Origin: Pseudobdellovibrionaceae bacterium | GTDB taxonomy: Bacteria > Bdellovibrionota > Bdellovibrionia > Bdellovibrionales > Bdellovibrionaceae | Length of the DNA: 64,000 nucleotides | Assembly: GCA_947449255.1 (NCBI GenBank) | Contig: CANFQX010000002.1 | Span: 186,001-250,000 of the forward strand | Direction: 5' to 3' | Shown: positions 1-9,497 of the stretch, one piece after another | Numbering within the stretch: the stretch's first letter is position 1 | Layout: the number at the start of each line of letters is the position of its first letter | Translations under genes and position numbers: made by a program | Notes under the pieces: model-generated | Databases searched by the model: none | What the model saw: the letters and a program-made list of their open reading frames with translations, nothing else | Told to the model about the DNA's origin: nothing

Positions 1-689
1 ACTATAGTAGAATGTGGATCGGATTTCATACTCCCGGTGCCGGGAAAGTGCTTCGCTGTAGGAATAACATGTGCACGCAATAAACCAGTTGAATAGGAAA
101 CACCGATATCCCTTACAGTTGCAGGGTCAGAGCCAAATGAGCGAGCTCCTATGAAGCTTGGGATAAGAGGGTCGGAGACATCTAAAACGGGTGCTAGGTT
201 CATGTTGAACCCAACCTCTCTTAGAAACACTCCAGTCTGATAGCCCATTTCCTCCGCCAATAGTGGTGATTTTGTCTTGCCCAAGGCCAGAGCGTTAGGT
301 TGAGCTGGGTAAATGGGGAGTCTAGATACGGACCCGCCTTCTTGATCAATAGCAATCAAAGGCGGTAGTTTTGAGTATTTGTAAGAGGCTTGATAAAGCA
401 TTGAGGTTAAGGTTTCAACTTGCTCAATGGATTTAATGTTTCTCTTAAAAACAATAAATGATCCTGGTTTGTACATTGACAAGAAAGATAAAAATTCTGA
501 GTCCATGCTCCGATTTGGAAATCCAAGAATAAACAGTTGGCCGGCCTTTTCCTCAAGAGTCATGCTAGATATCTTGGCTTCAATAATTGAGTCTAATGAA
601 TTCAGCTGAGCTGGAACAAGGACGGGAATTATGCAAATTAAAATACTAATACTCAATTTTATGTGAAATTCCCTGATATAGTTAAACAT
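1..689 (-). CDS. Secreted family-3 glycoside hydrolase (NagZ-like), cut by window edge
   Basis: This is the N-terminal 229 residues of a beta-N-acetylhexosaminidase-like enzyme. The gene runs off the left edge, so the catalytic nucleophile region is not visible. The start ATG (687-689) is followed by a hydrophobic signal peptide ending near PVLVPA-Q. The mature part shows the early GH3 landmarks: MTLEEKAGQLF, an IDQEGGSVSRLP loop, then GARSFGSDP and AKHFPGTGSMKSDPHS, the family's conserved substrate-binding stretch. NagZ family enzymes remove N-acetylglucosamine from muropeptides. The cytoplasmic NagZ of E. coli has no signal peptide, so export suggests a periplasmic or extracellular wall-processing role (inference). 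The gene is divergent from the barrel protein at 732, with only 42 bp between starts. Confidence 0.87.
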   Translation of the reverse strand, partial: MFNYIREFHIKLSISILICIIPVLVPAQLNSLDSIIEAKISSMTLEEKAGQLFILGFPNRSMDSEFLSFLSMYKPGSFIVFKRNIKSIEQVETLTSMLYQASYKYSKLPPLIAIDQEGGSVSRLPIYPAQPNALALGKTKSPLLAEEMGYQTGVFLREVGFNMNLAPVLDVSDPLIPSFIGARSFGSDPATVRDIGVSYSTGLLRAHVIPTAKHFPGTGSMKSDPHSTI

Positions 690-731
690 AGATTAATAAT
701 ATCATTCGCTATTTGTGATAATAGATGAGAT

Positions 732-1460
732 TTGAGAAATGACGTGAATTTACACCAAAGTCTTATAGCTATTTTGTTTTTGGCCACACAACTGCTTCAA
801 AATTCAGCCTATTCAGCTGAAATGGGGTCGCCTTTGGTCGAAGTGCAGATCGCTGAGGACGTCTTAGCGCCCTATCTTGAGCGGCGTGATTCCTATGGCA
901 TTATGGCAGGAATAGACTATGAATCTCTAGTTTTTAAGAATTTTTATTCATCTGAGGATGGCGCTAGCTACGGGACCATATTTGGTACTGATCCGGTTCC
1001 CTTAGTTCGACTTGCTTTGGATTATAAACAAAATCTAGGCATCGGCTCATTGTCGGTTGGTGTTCACTATGGTGTTGGTAGTGTTTCATCAGTATTAGAT
1101 CGGGCATTGGAAATTAAAAAATATGGAGGCGGCATCAAATTCATTGCGGATGCTTTGATGAAGGAGCCTTATATTGCACCCTACATTGGAGTTGAAGCCT
1201 GGAAAATTCAAACTGTTGAGACGGCAACAAATACGATGGTTACCAAAACAACGGGAATCGGTATGAGTTATTCAGCTGGTGTTTTATTGCAGCTGAATTG
1301 GATAGACCTTCGCACTGCGAATTTAACTGCGCTTAACTATGGGCTTGAAAATACATTTATAAATTTATATGCAACTCAATACTCGAAGACGCAAAATGCA
1401 GTGGATTTTGATACCACGACCGACCTTCTATGGGGTGCAGGAATTAAGCTAGAGTTTTAG
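732..1460 (+). CDS. Putative outer-membrane beta-barrel protein
   Basis: A 242-residue exported protein of unknown function. Residues 1-30 form a signal peptide with a likely cut after AYSA. The rest has alternating polar and hydrophobic strands, glycine-rich turns (YGGGIKFIAD, GAGIKLEF) and a terminal phenylalanine, the usual end of a Gram-negative outer-membrane barrel. The start is uncertain: TTG at 732 gives the longest frame, and GTG at 744 keeps the whole signal peptide. The only nearby ATG (725) runs into a stop after five codons. No clear Shine-Dalgarno sequence supports either choice. It lies tail-to-tail with mfd, 51 bp apart. No specific family is recognised. Confidence 0.7.
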   Translation: MRNDVNLHQSLIAILFLATQLLQNSAYSAEMGSPLVEVQIAEDVLAPYLERRDSYGIMAGIDYESLVFKNFYSSEDGASYGTIFGTDPVPLVRLALDYKQNLGIGSLSVGVHYGVGSVSSVLDRALEIKKYGGGIKFIADALMKEPYIAPYIGVEAWKIQTVETATNTMVTKTTGIGMSYSAGVLLQLNWIDLRTANLTALNYGLENTFINLYATQYSKTQNAVDFDTTTDLLWGAGIKLEF

Positions 1461-1511
1461 ATCCAAGGTCTTATGTACTAAATTAGAAATACAAAACTTA
1501 TTTACTATCAT

Positions 1512-4500
1512 TTATAGAAGCTTTAAAAGATGTTCCAATTCCTCAAAGACAGCAGACCAACTCAAATTGCTCAATTTGATATTTAATCTGTTGTCTGGAG
1601 TGATAGAATATTTCTTCGACTCACGGACTGCCAACTGAATGACAGTTTCAGGTTTAATTTTGGTCTTCTCAGTAAAAATAAGCGAGATGGATTTAAGGCC
1701 AGCGCTGATGTCTCGAACACCAAGTTCTTTACACTGTCTGCGAATAAGCATGAGGCCCATTAAATTAATTGTCTGATCCGGTATTGGTCCAAATTGATCT
1801 CTAAGCTCTTCTTCAATTCTATCAAGGTCCTCTTGTGAAGTGATATCTGCCAGTGCTTTGTAATAGCCCAATCGTATGCGAATATCCTTAATATAGGATT
1901 CAGGAATTAAAGATGGAATTTTAAGATTAATTTCTGGATCCAACTCTATATCTTCAATCTCCTCGCCTCTTGCTTCTGCAAGAGCCTCATTCAAGAGATC
2001 CATATAGAGCTCATAACCAACAGTATTGATGTGGCCGGATTGCTCTTCGCCTAATATGTTTCCAGAGCCGCGAAGCTCTAGGTCATACTGTGCAATTTTA
2101 ATTCCGCTGCCAAGGGCTGTGTTTTCTTGAATAATCTTTAGACGCTCCTGCTGTTCTTTATCCAATTTTCGATTTCTTGGCATAATGAGGTAGCAGTAAG
2201 CTCTTGTCTTACTTCGTCCAACCCGACCTCGGAGTTGATATAATTGCGACAATCCAAACATATGGGCTGAATCAATAAACATGGTGTTAGCTCTTGGAAC
2301 ATCCATACCGGACTCAACAATTGCCGTGCACAAGAGGACATCAATTTCATGATGGAAAAATGCCAGCATGGCTTTTTCTAATTCGTGTTCTTCCATCTGT
2401 CCATGAGCCACTTTAATGCGTGCTTCAGGGACAATTTGGCGAATTTCATCAGCCAATCCGTATATGGACTCAATACGGTTATGAATAAAGTAGACCTGTC
2501 CGCCTCGTGAAATTTCAGCGGTGATTGCTTTTCGAATTGTTTCAGCATCAAATTTTGTTACAAAAGTACGCGTAGGCAGTCGATCGACGGGAGCTGTGTT
2601 GATCAAACTAAGGTCTCTGATTCCTAGGAGCGCCATATTTAAGGTTCTGGGGATTGGCGTTGCTGAGAGGGTCAGGGTGTCGACGCCAGTTTTTATTTTT
2701 TTAATTTTTTCTTTATGAGTAACGCCAAATTTTTGTTCTTCATCAATGATCAACAATCCAAGATCTTTGAACACCAAATTAGAGCTGAGCAATTTATGAG
2801 TTCCCACAACAAGATCGACCTTGCCTTCTTTAATATCTTGGATAGTCTTTTTCGTTTCAGCGGGGGTCACAAAGCGGTTTAGGACACGAATGTCTACTGG
2901 CCACCCATCAAATCGCTTCTTAAAAGTTTCGAAATGTTGAAAAGTTAAAACGGTAGTGGGTGCCAATACTGCGACTTGCTTCCTTGCTTGTATTGCAAAA
3001 AATGCGGCACGCATGGCAACTTCAGTTTTTCCAAATCCCACATCACCGCAGATCAGACGATCCATTGGTTTAGTTGAGCGCAGGTCTTTTTGTATGTCAT
3101 TAATGGCCCGCATTTGATCATCAGTTTCCTCATAGGGAAAACTGTTTTCAAAAAGAAAAATTTCTTGATCCTTAAAAACAAATGGCGGTCTGTGCATCTC
3201 TGACCGCTTGGCATAAAGGGCCAATAATTCTGCCGCAATATCACGAACATGTGATTTCACTTTAGCTTTTGTTTTATCCCAAGAAGTTCCACCTAGTTTG
3301 TCTAGGATGCTAGTGCCTACGGAACCGGAAAATTTTTGCAACTGACTTACGCGGTAGACGGGAAGGTAGAGCTTGTCTTTTTCCTTATATCCGACCTGGA
3401 TGTATTCTGAATCGATACCTCCGATATTCATAATCTTCAGACCTTCGTATTGGCCGATGCCATGCTTTACGTGCACAACGAGGTCGCCGGGTTTAAGGTC
3501 CCCAAAGGCCAGTCGTTTAGCTTGCTTTTGGAAGTCCTCAGAGCCCGTATGTTCACGGGTTCGCTGCTTTTTGCCATAAAAATCTTCATCTCTGAGGAAG
3601 ACAATTCTTTCTTCTTCAAGACGTAAACTTTCAATTAGATTTCTTGGAATGATATGGACTTTTTGGCTGTCCTGAGTTTGCTCTTCAAGCCATGAATTCC
3701 ATTTATACTCATCAGAAGCACAATGAATAGCCTTGAGATCGAGTTTTTTAAAAATTAAAGAAAGCCGGTCAATGTGGGATTGGTTTTTAGTACCAACGAA
3801 TATTCTATAACCATCATCGCGCCATTTATGAAGTTTATTAGCAGCGCTTTGCAACCATAAATCAGAACCAATGGGATTGGCTAAGCTGAGATTTGTAAAA
3901 TCTTGAATACTTTGGGTGCGATACTCGACAATTGAACCAGATGTGCTTTCGCTATTTAAATACTCTAGAGATGAGAAATAGATTTGCCCGGATTTTTCGG
4001 GATAAGTGAGAGTCTCAAAAACGCTATAGAGTTCATCTATCAGCGGTTTTATGGGCTGGCTTAGGCTGGTGTCATAGTCATTTTTAAGGTCTGCCCAAAA
4101 CTCATCAGCCCATCTTGAGATTTCGACGGGATCAAGAAAAAAAACATTGAGTGCGCCATTGAAATGTTCAAGTGGCGTGGAAAGGCCTCCATAAAAATAA
4201 GGAATTAAAAACTCAATTCCAGGAAAATAATTTTTCAAAACAAGTGAACGCAGGAGCTCTTCAGTTTCCGACCTATCAACAGTTCGACCTTCAAGGTTTT
4301 TTCGCACTCGCTCTAGCAATTTTTCATGAATCTCGTCACGGAAAAAGACTTCTTTGGCGGGACATAAAGTGAAGGACTGGATTTCTTCTGAACTGCGCTG
4401 GTCCGATATGTTGAAATATCTTATAGATTCAATTTGATCGCCAAACAGGTCAATACGAACGGGATGGGGTTGAGTAGGAGGAAAGATATCGACAATTCCT

Positions 4501-5045
4501 CCTCTGAAGGCGTACTGCCCCTTGTCTTCAACCATCGGTGCAGGATTATAACCTAAGGAGTTTAAGAATTGAGCAATATCTTCCGGGAGCTCATCGCCTT
4601 GGTTTATAATTCTTGAATATTTTTTTAAAATTCCCGGAGGAAGGGTCTTTTGAATTAACGCATCACATGATGCAATAAAAATTTGTCCAGGCTTTGCTGA
4701 TTGAGCCTTTACTAAAAAGTTCAATCTATCAGCTGAGCTTTGATTGTTTGGGTAGAGTCCCGAATAAGCTGAAACATCAAAGGCAGGCAGTATCGTTATT
4801 TGCTGAAACGGGTCAAAAAACAGAATGAGTTGCTGTAATTTAAGTGCCTCAGCATGACTGCAAACTACAGCTAGATGCGGCAAGTGGTTGATTTTTTTAG
4901 ATGAAGTTTGAGACAAGAAATACGCCAAGGCAAGCGGCGAGGACGCCCCTGTGATTTGAATTTTACCCTGATTTTTTTCAAAGGCCTTGTCAAAGACTCG
5001 TTCGAGAATTGATTCAAGCCTGGTGTGAGTCATTTCTGTTTTCAT
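1512..5045 (-). CDS. mfd: Transcription-repair coupling factor Mfd
   Basis: Mfd removes RNA polymerase stalled at DNA damage and recruits UvrA. The 1177-residue product has the normal family length and order. The N-terminal UvrB-like region is at residues 1-350. A CarD-like RNA polymerase interaction domain starts near 515 (KPGDLVVHVKHGIGQYEG). A superfamily 2 translocase follows, with Walker A GDVGFGKTE near 665, the DEEQ box (IIDEEQKFG) near 767, and the C-terminal helicase lobe with QLRGRVGRS. The TRCF C-terminal domain ends the protein. The ATG at 5043-5045 is followed closely by a second ATG (residue 5), and either could be used. It is divergent from nuoA and does not appear to be co-transcribed with anything downstream. 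Confidence 0.98.
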   Translation of the reverse strand: MKTEMTHTRLESILERVFDKAFEKNQGKIQITGASSPLALAYFLSQTSSKKINHLPHLAVVCSHAEALKLQQLILFFDPFQQITILPAFDVSAYSGLYPNNQSSADRLNFLVKAQSAKPGQIFIASCDALIQKTLPPGILKKYSRIINQGDELPEDIAQFLNSLGYNPAPMVEDKGQYAFRGGIVDIFPPTQPHPVRIDLFGDQIESIRYFNISDQRSSEEIQSFTLCPAKEVFFRDEIHEKLLERVRKNLEGRTVDRSETEELLRSLVLKNYFPGIEFLIPYFYGGLSTPLEHFNGALNVFFLDPVEISRWADEFWADLKNDYDTSLSQPIKPLIDELYSVFETLTYPEKSGQIYFSSLEYLNSESTSGSIVEYRTQSIQDFTNLSLANPIGSDLWLQSAANKLHKWRDDGYRIFVGTKNQSHIDRLSLIFKKLDLKAIHCASDEYKWNSWLEEQTQDSQKVHIIPRNLIESLRLEEERIVFLRDEDFYGKKQRTREHTGSEDFQKQAKRLAFGDLKPGDLVVHVKHGIGQYEGLKIMNIGGIDSEYIQVGYKEKDKLYLPVYRVSQLQKFSGSVGTSILDKLGGTSWDKTKAKVKSHVRDIAAELLALYAKRSEMHRPPFVFKDQEIFLFENSFPYEETDDQMRAINDIQKDLRSTKPMDRLICGDVGFGKTEVAMRAAFFAIQARKQVAVLAPTTVLTFQHFETFKKRFDGWPVDIRVLNRFVTPAETKKTIQDIKEGKVDLVVGTHKLLSSNLVFKDLGLLIIDEEQKFGVTHKEKIKKIKTGVDTLTLSATPIPRTLNMALLGIRDLSLINTAPVDRLPTRTFVTKFDAETIRKAITAEISRGGQVYFIHNRIESIYGLADEIRQIVPEARIKVAHGQMEEHELEKAMLAFFHHEIDVLLCTAIVESGMDVPRANTMFIDSAHMFGLSQLYQLRGRVGRSKTRAYCYLIMPRNRKLDKEQQERLKIIQENTALGSGIKIAQYDLELRGSGNILGEEQSGHINTVGYELYMDLLNEALAEARGEEIEDIELDPEINLKIPSLIPESYIKDIRIRLGYYKALADITSQEDLDRIEEELRDQFGPIPDQTINLMGLMLIRRQCKELGVRDISAGLKSISLIFTEKTKIKPETVIQLAVRESKKYSITPDNRLNIKLSNLSWSAVFEELEHLLKLL

Positions 5046-5095
5046 TCTAGGGACTTATATTGCCATGCTTATTGTTTTGTTACTATTCTAATTTC

Positions 5096-5124
5096 TTGGA
5101 TTTCAACCTCGACACATATATAAC
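5096..5124 (+). promoter_or_regulatory. Predicted sigma-70-type promoter of the nuo operon
   Basis: A -35-like TTGGAT (5096-5101) and a -10-like TATAAC (5119-5124) are separated by 17 bp. They sit in the mfd-nuoA divergent gap and point toward nuoA. Transcription would start near 5131, giving a leader of about 35 nt with a GGAGG ribosome-binding site at 5157-5161. The call rests on sequence match only. Confidence 0.5.
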
Positions 5125-5165
5125 AAATTGAAATCCAAAATAATAACGACAGCTTTGGAGGGTTT

Positions 5166-5534
5166 GTGCCACTTGGTGGAGTCATTTTTATCGTCATTTT
5201 TATAGCAATATTCGGAGCATTTCTTGTCTGGTTATCGATCAAGACAGGCGGGAAAGTTCATTATCATCCAGTCAAATATGAGCCCTACGAGTGCGGACTG
5301 CCCGCTATGGAGAAAAAGGACACAAAGGTTTCAGTTAAGTTTTACCTGACTGCAATTCTTTTTATCCTCTTTGATATTGAGATCATATTTATGTACCCGT
5401 GGGCGACTACGTTTCGGGACTTCATAAGTTCTGGACAGGGTGGATTGGTTTTTGGATCAATGATGTTTTTCTTGATCGTGTTTATTTTCGGACTTTTCTG
5501 GGAAGTAAAATCAAAAGCATTGGAATGGGACTAA
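5166..5534 (+). CDS. nuoA: NADH-quinone oxidoreductase subunit A
   Basis: NuoA is a small three-helix subunit of the complex I membrane arm, near the quinone site. The 122-residue product has the usual length. It carries the NuoA signatures YECGLPAMEKKD and VKFYLTAILFILFDIEIIFM. It begins with GTG at 5166, just after a GGAGG Shine-Dalgarno with a short 4-nt spacing. No other start with a better site is in frame. It opens a tight seven-gene operon, with nuoH starting 3 nt after its stop. The operon goes directly from nuoA to nuoH and lacks the nuoB-C-D-E-F-G block usually found between them. Confidence 0.97.
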   Translation: MPLGGVIFIVIFIAIFGAFLVWLSIKTGGKVHYHPVKYEPYECGLPAMEKKDTKVSVKFYLTAILFILFDIEIIFMYPWATTFRDFISSGQGGLVFGSMMFFLIVFIFGLFWEVKSKALEWD

Positions 5535-5537
5535 TCA

Positions 5538-6695
5538 ATGAACATGGGTAAAGACGCCTTCGAGATTATTGTTAACGGGTTGAAGCTCGTTATTATCTTT
5601 TTAATGATTGTGCAGCTCGTGCCAATTCTTGTATGGGTTGAGCGTCGTGGATCTGCATTTATTCAAAATCGACTTGGGCCCAATCGAGTCGGACCACTTG
5701 GTCTGATGCAATTGTTGGCTGATGCGGTTAAGTTTTTAACTAAAGAATCTTTTGTTCCCGACACTGCAAAGCCTGTCTTGTATTATGCAGCTCCAATATT
5801 TGCATTGATTCCTGGTGCTGTGGCATTCGCTGCAATTCCTCTTTCAACTGCATTTACAGTGGGAACCTTTGAGTTGTTCGGCAGCTCATGGGGGCCGTAT
5901 ACATTCCTGGTCCAAGGTTATGACATCGGGATTGGGATTGTATTTATCCTGGGAGTTTCTTCTTTAGCTGCCTATACATTACTAATGGCAGGCTGGGGGT
6001 CAGGGAATAAATATTCACTGATGGGCGCTCTGCGGGCTAGTGCACAGACTATATCCTACGAACTAGCACTGGGGCTTTCGATTGTTGGCGTTATCATTAT
6101 GTATAACACTTTCAATTTGACTGACATGACGATGGCTCAGCAGGGACCATTGCACTTTAGCTTTATGGGTTATACCGTCGCCGCAAGTTGGCTGCCAAAC
6201 TGGGGAATTTTTTATCAACCATTGGGTGCATTGCTCTTTTTTACAGCGACTTTTGCTGAGTCAAACAGATTGCCTTTCGATTTAGCTGAAGGCGAAGCTG
6301 AGTTGGTTGCTGGTTTCCATACTGAATATGGTGGTTTTAAGTTTAATATGTTTTTTATCGGAGAGTACGGTCACATGATGGTGGCGGCATCTTTGATGTC
6401 CATTTTCTTTTTTGGTGGCTTCGGAATACCATTTGTGACTGTGGATCAGGTCCACCAATGGGCAGTTACAGTGACATCTACTCCAAATTGGGCTAGCGCC
6501 TTGGTTGCACTAATCCATTTCTTAGTTTTCAATGTTAAGTTTTTTGCCTTCTTATGGATATTCATTTGGGTTCGCTGGACATTGCCGCGCTTCCGTTACG
6601 ATCAATTGATGGACTTAGGTTGGAAAACAATGCTTCCTTGGGCTTTGGTAAATACTATTCTTACGGCTACGGTCGTTTACATAGCATCTTTGTAA
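5538..6695 (+). CDS. nuoH: NADH-quinone oxidoreductase subunit H
   Basis: NuoH (ND1 homologue) joins the membrane arm to the quinone-reducing peripheral arm and forms much of the quinone channel. The 385-residue sequence has eight or more hydrophobic segments. It shows the conserved blocks WVERRGSAFIQNRLGPNRVG, ADAVKFLTKE and LPFDLAEGEAELVAGFHTEY, all diagnostic of the family. It is slightly longer than E. coli NuoH (about 325 residues), mostly through longer loops between helices. It follows nuoA by 3 nt, and nuoJ begins 10 nt after its stop. Normally nuoI (the 8Fe ferredoxin subunit) follows nuoH; here it is absent. Confidence 0.98.
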   Translation: MNMGKDAFEIIVNGLKLVIIFLMIVQLVPILVWVERRGSAFIQNRLGPNRVGPLGLMQLLADAVKFLTKESFVPDTAKPVLYYAAPIFALIPGAVAFAAIPLSTAFTVGTFELFGSSWGPYTFLVQGYDIGIGIVFILGVSSLAAYTLLMAGWGSGNKYSLMGALRASAQTISYELALGLSIVGVIIMYNTFNLTDMTMAQQGPLHFSFMGYTVAASWLPNWGIFYQPLGALLFFTATFAESNRLPFDLAEGEAELVAGFHTEYGGFKFNMFFIGEYGHMMVAASLMSIFFFGGFGIPFVTVDQVHQWAVTVTSTPNWASALVALIHFLVFNVKFFAFLWIFIWVRWTLPRFRYDQLMDLGWKTMLPWALVNTILTATVVYIASL

Positions 6696-6705
6696 GGAGA
6701 CTAGA

Positions 6706-7242
6706 GTGACAGCAGATTCTTTTTTATTTTGGTTTTTAGCAATTGTTACCGTGACTTCGGGTTTAAGCGTAATCCTGATGAATAACCCGATTTACTCAGC
6801 CTTATCATTAGCGATGACAATGGTTGGAATTTCAGCCCTTTTTATAACTTTGAATGCATTCTTTATTGCAGGCGTGCAGCTGATTGTTTACGCCGGCGCA
6901 GTCATGGTTCTTTTTACGATGGTCTTGATGCTTTTTGATCTGAAGCACGAAATGCAAGCTTTTGTAAAAGGGAAGTTCACTGGATTTATCAAGGTTGCTT
7001 CGGTTGGACTTTTAGCGGGATTGCTTGTTGGAGCTATTTTAATGTCAGTTGGCCTATTCACTGAAAAGACGACTGACAACCCAGTGACCTTTGGAACGGG
7101 GATGGAGGCTACGAAAGCCCTTGGTCGTATTTTGTATACAAAGTATTTATTGGGATTTGAAGCACTGGGAGTTTTACTTCTTGTAATCGCTATTGGTGCG
7201 GTTGCTCTTTCGCGTAGTAAAGGTGGAACACATGAACATTAG
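6706..7242 (+). CDS. nuoJ: NADH-quinone oxidoreductase subunit J
   Basis: NuoJ (ND6 homologue) is a five-helix subunit of the complex I membrane arm, next to the E channel. The 178-residue product has five hydrophobic segments. It contains [17 protein letters not shown] and the pi-bulge region [23 protein letters not shown], both typical of NuoJ. The GTG start at 6706 is preceded by AAGGAG. The stop codon lies inside the nuoK start region, so the two genes overlap by 11 nt and are probably translationally coupled. Confidence 0.97.
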   Translation: MTADSFLFWFLAIVTVTSGLSVILMNNPIYSALSLAMTMVGISALFITLNAFFIAGVQLIVYAGAVMVLFTMVLMLFDLKHEMQAFVKGKFTGFIKVASVGLLAGLLVGAILMSVGLFTEKTTDNPVTFGTGMEATKALGRILYTKYLLGFEALGVLLLVIAIGAVALSRSKGGTHEH

Positions 7243-7555
7243 TATTATAACTGATATTACCTTAGCCCATTATTTGATTTTGGCAGCAGTTCTGTTTGTC
7301 ATTGGGATGGCGGGAGTTTTACTCCGACGAAATGTCATTGTTTTACTGATGTCCATCGAGCTTATGTTGAATTCAGTAAATTTGACATTCATTGCATTCA
7401 GTAAATATTTGGGTCTTTTGGATGGACATATCATGGTGTTTTTTGTGATGACTATTGCTGCTGCAGAAGCGGCTGTAGGACTTGCACTGGCAGTATCAAT
7501 CTTTAAACGATTCAAAGAAGTCAATATTCGCTTCTTTGAACATTTGAAAGGGTAA
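7232..7555 (+). CDS. nuoK: NADH-quinone oxidoreductase subunit K
   Basis: NuoK (ND4L homologue) is a three-helix membrane subunit with glutamates on the proton path. The start chosen is ATG at 7232, which gives 107 residues (the family is about 100) and has AGGTGG seven nt upstream. A longer upstream reading would only add sequence encoded inside nuoJ. The helices carry the conserved glutamate motif [17 protein letters not shown] and the second-helix run [20 protein letters not shown]. It overlaps nuoJ by 11 nt and is followed by nuoL after 6 nt. Confidence 0.96.
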   Translation: MNISIITDITLAHYLILAAVLFVIGMAGVLLRRNVIVLLMSIELMLNSVNLTFIAFSKYLGLLDGHIMVFFVMTIAAAEAAVGLALAVSIFKRFKEVNIRFFEHLKG

Positions 7556-7561
7556 ACAGCA

Positions 7562-9493
7562 ATGAATCATTCTGTTTTAATGGCCCTCGTTGTTCTGAGT
7601 CCTTTTGTTGGTTTTCTAATTAACGGGCTAAGATATAAAAAGCATTCTGGCAATGTTGCTGGAGGCATAGCAACTCTTGCGATTGCCATCTCATTTGTCT
7701 CATCAATTTTGTTGGTTATCGACCTTATCGGTATGCCTTCTGAAACAAGACGAATTGCAATTAGTTTTTTTGAATGGATCGCGGTTGATAAACTAAGAGT
7801 CAATGCTGGATTTGTAGTCGATCAAATCAGCGCCATTATGATTTTAATTATTACCGGAGTCGGAACATTAATTCATATTTTCTCTATTGGTTACATGCAC
7901 CACGATAAGGGTGTAGCAAAATATTTTGCTTACCTGAACCTGTTCATCTTTAATATGCTGCTATTAGTTTTAGGCGACAGCTTATTGGTTATGTTTGTAG
8001 GCTGGGAAGGTGTGGGCTTGTGTTCGTATCTTTTAATTGGTTTCTGGTTTACAGATTCTGAAAAAGCAGCTGCTGGAATGAAGGCTTTCATTACCAATCG
8101 CGTAGGTGATGCGGCTTTCCTACTTGGCATGTTCATTCTATTTATGAGCTTTGGGACACTTAATTTTCATGAGTTAAATGCTTTAGCACCAACTGTGGCT
8201 GAAGCGTCATGGATGGGTTCAGTGACTCTTGGCACTTTGATGTTATTCATTGGTGCAACAGGTAAATCGGCACAGATTCCACTTTATGTCTGGCTTCCTG
8301 ATGCCATGGCTGGCCCGACTCCAGTTTCAGCACTTATACATGCTGCGACCATGGTGACTGCCGGTGTCTATATGATTGTGCGATTGAATCCATTATTTTT
8401 AGCAGCACCAAATACTTTGATGGTTATTGCTATCATAGGAGCAGCGACTGCTGTTTTGGCTGCGACTATTGGCATGACCCAATGGGATATCAAGAAAGTA
8501 CTGGCCTATTCTACAGTTTCTCAGTTGGGCTATATGTTTCTTGCATGTGGTGTTGGGGCTTTTGGAGCCGCGATGTTTCACTTGATGACCCATGCATTTT
8601 TTAAAGCCCTGATGTTTTTAGGTTCAGGCTCAGTGATTCATGCAATGCATGAAGAGCAGGACATAAGAAAGATGGGTGCATTGAGGAAATTTTTGCCGAT
8701 CACTCACATCACATTTTTATTGGGTTGGCTAGCAATCATAGGTATTCCTCCTTTTGCTGGATTTTTTTCCAAAGATGAAATTTTAGCCTATGCATTCCAT
8801 TCGCCACTCGGATCAACATGGTTGTGGGCCGCAGGCGCCCTAGGTGCAACTTTGACAGCATTCTATATGACTAGATTAATGGCATTGACCTTTTGGGGAA
8901 AAAGCCGTGTGCCGGCCAAAACTCATCCCCATGAATCACCAGTATCTATGACTCTGCCATTGATCGTGCTAGCTGTTCTTTCTGTCATTGGCGGCTGGAT
9001 CGGTATTCCACACGTCATCGGAGAGCATCTTGGTGACGTCCCAAATATTTGGGAACATTGGTTGCACCCTTTGATTCGAGAAGTACCAAACATGACCCAT
9101 ATGGATCCTTCGACTGAGTGGGCTTTGATGGGGACTTCGGTTGGGCTTGCATCTATATCCGCATTTATCGCTTATAATTTCTATGTGACATCACTTGATT
9201 TACCAAAGAAATTTGCTGAATCCATAAAGCCAATTTATAATGTCATTTATAATAAATATTTTGTTGATGAAGCGTATTTTGCTGGGGTGATTAACCCTTT
9301 GGTTAACGTAAGCAAAAACCTTTGGTTTTATTTTGACGTTAATTTTATAGATAAGTGCACTTATGTTATTGCGGATCTAATTAAGGGCATGGGCAATCTT
9401 TCACGCTCTCTTCAAACTGGGAATTTGCAACAATATGCTATGTACATTGGTATTGGAATTGTTGTTGTTCTTTCATTTGTGATCACGAGGTAA
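7562..9493 (+). CDS. nuoL: NADH-quinone oxidoreductase subunit L
   Basis: NuoL is the distal antiporter-like proton-pumping subunit of complex I. The 643-residue product has the family length and about 16 hydrophobic segments. It carries the antiporter signatures MFVGWEGVGLCSYLLIGFW, QIPLYVWLPDAMAGPTPVSA, IHAATMVTAGVYMIVR and KKVLAYSTVSQLGYMF. The C-terminal region contains the long polar lateral-helix region and a final hydrophobic anchor, as in true NuoL. This separates it from stand-alone Mrp antiporter subunits. It is flanked by nuoK (6 nt) and nuoM (4 nt). Confidence 0.98.
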   Translation: MNHSVLMALVVLSPFVGFLINGLRYKKHSGNVAGGIATLAIAISFVSSILLVIDLIGMPSETRRIAISFFEWIAVDKLRVNAGFVVDQISAIMILIITGVGTLIHIFSIGYMHHDKGVAKYFAYLNLFIFNMLLLVLGDSLLVMFVGWEGVGLCSYLLIGFWFTDSEKAAAGMKAFITNRVGDAAFLLGMFILFMSFGTLNFHELNALAPTVAEASWMGSVTLGTLMLFIGATGKSAQIPLYVWLPDAMAGPTPVSALIHAATMVTAGVYMIVRLNPLFLAAPNTLMVIAIIGAATAVLAATIGMTQWDIKKVLAYSTVSQLGYMFLACGVGAFGAAMFHLMTHAFFKALMFLGSGSVIHAMHEEQDIRKMGALRKFLPITHITFLLGWLAIIGIPPFAGFFSKDEILAYAFHSPLGSTWLWAAGALGATLTAFYMTRLMALTFWGKSRVPAKTHPHESPVSMTLPLIVLAVLSVIGGWIGIPHVIGEHLGDVPNIWEHWLHPLIREVPNMTHMDPSTEWALMGTSVGLASISAFIAYNFYVTSLDLPKKFAESIKPIYNVIYNKYFVDEAYFAGVINPLVNVSKNLWFYFDVNFIDKCTYVIADLIKGMGNLSRSLQTGNLQQYAMYIGIGIVVVLSFVITR

Positions 9494-9497
9494 GTTT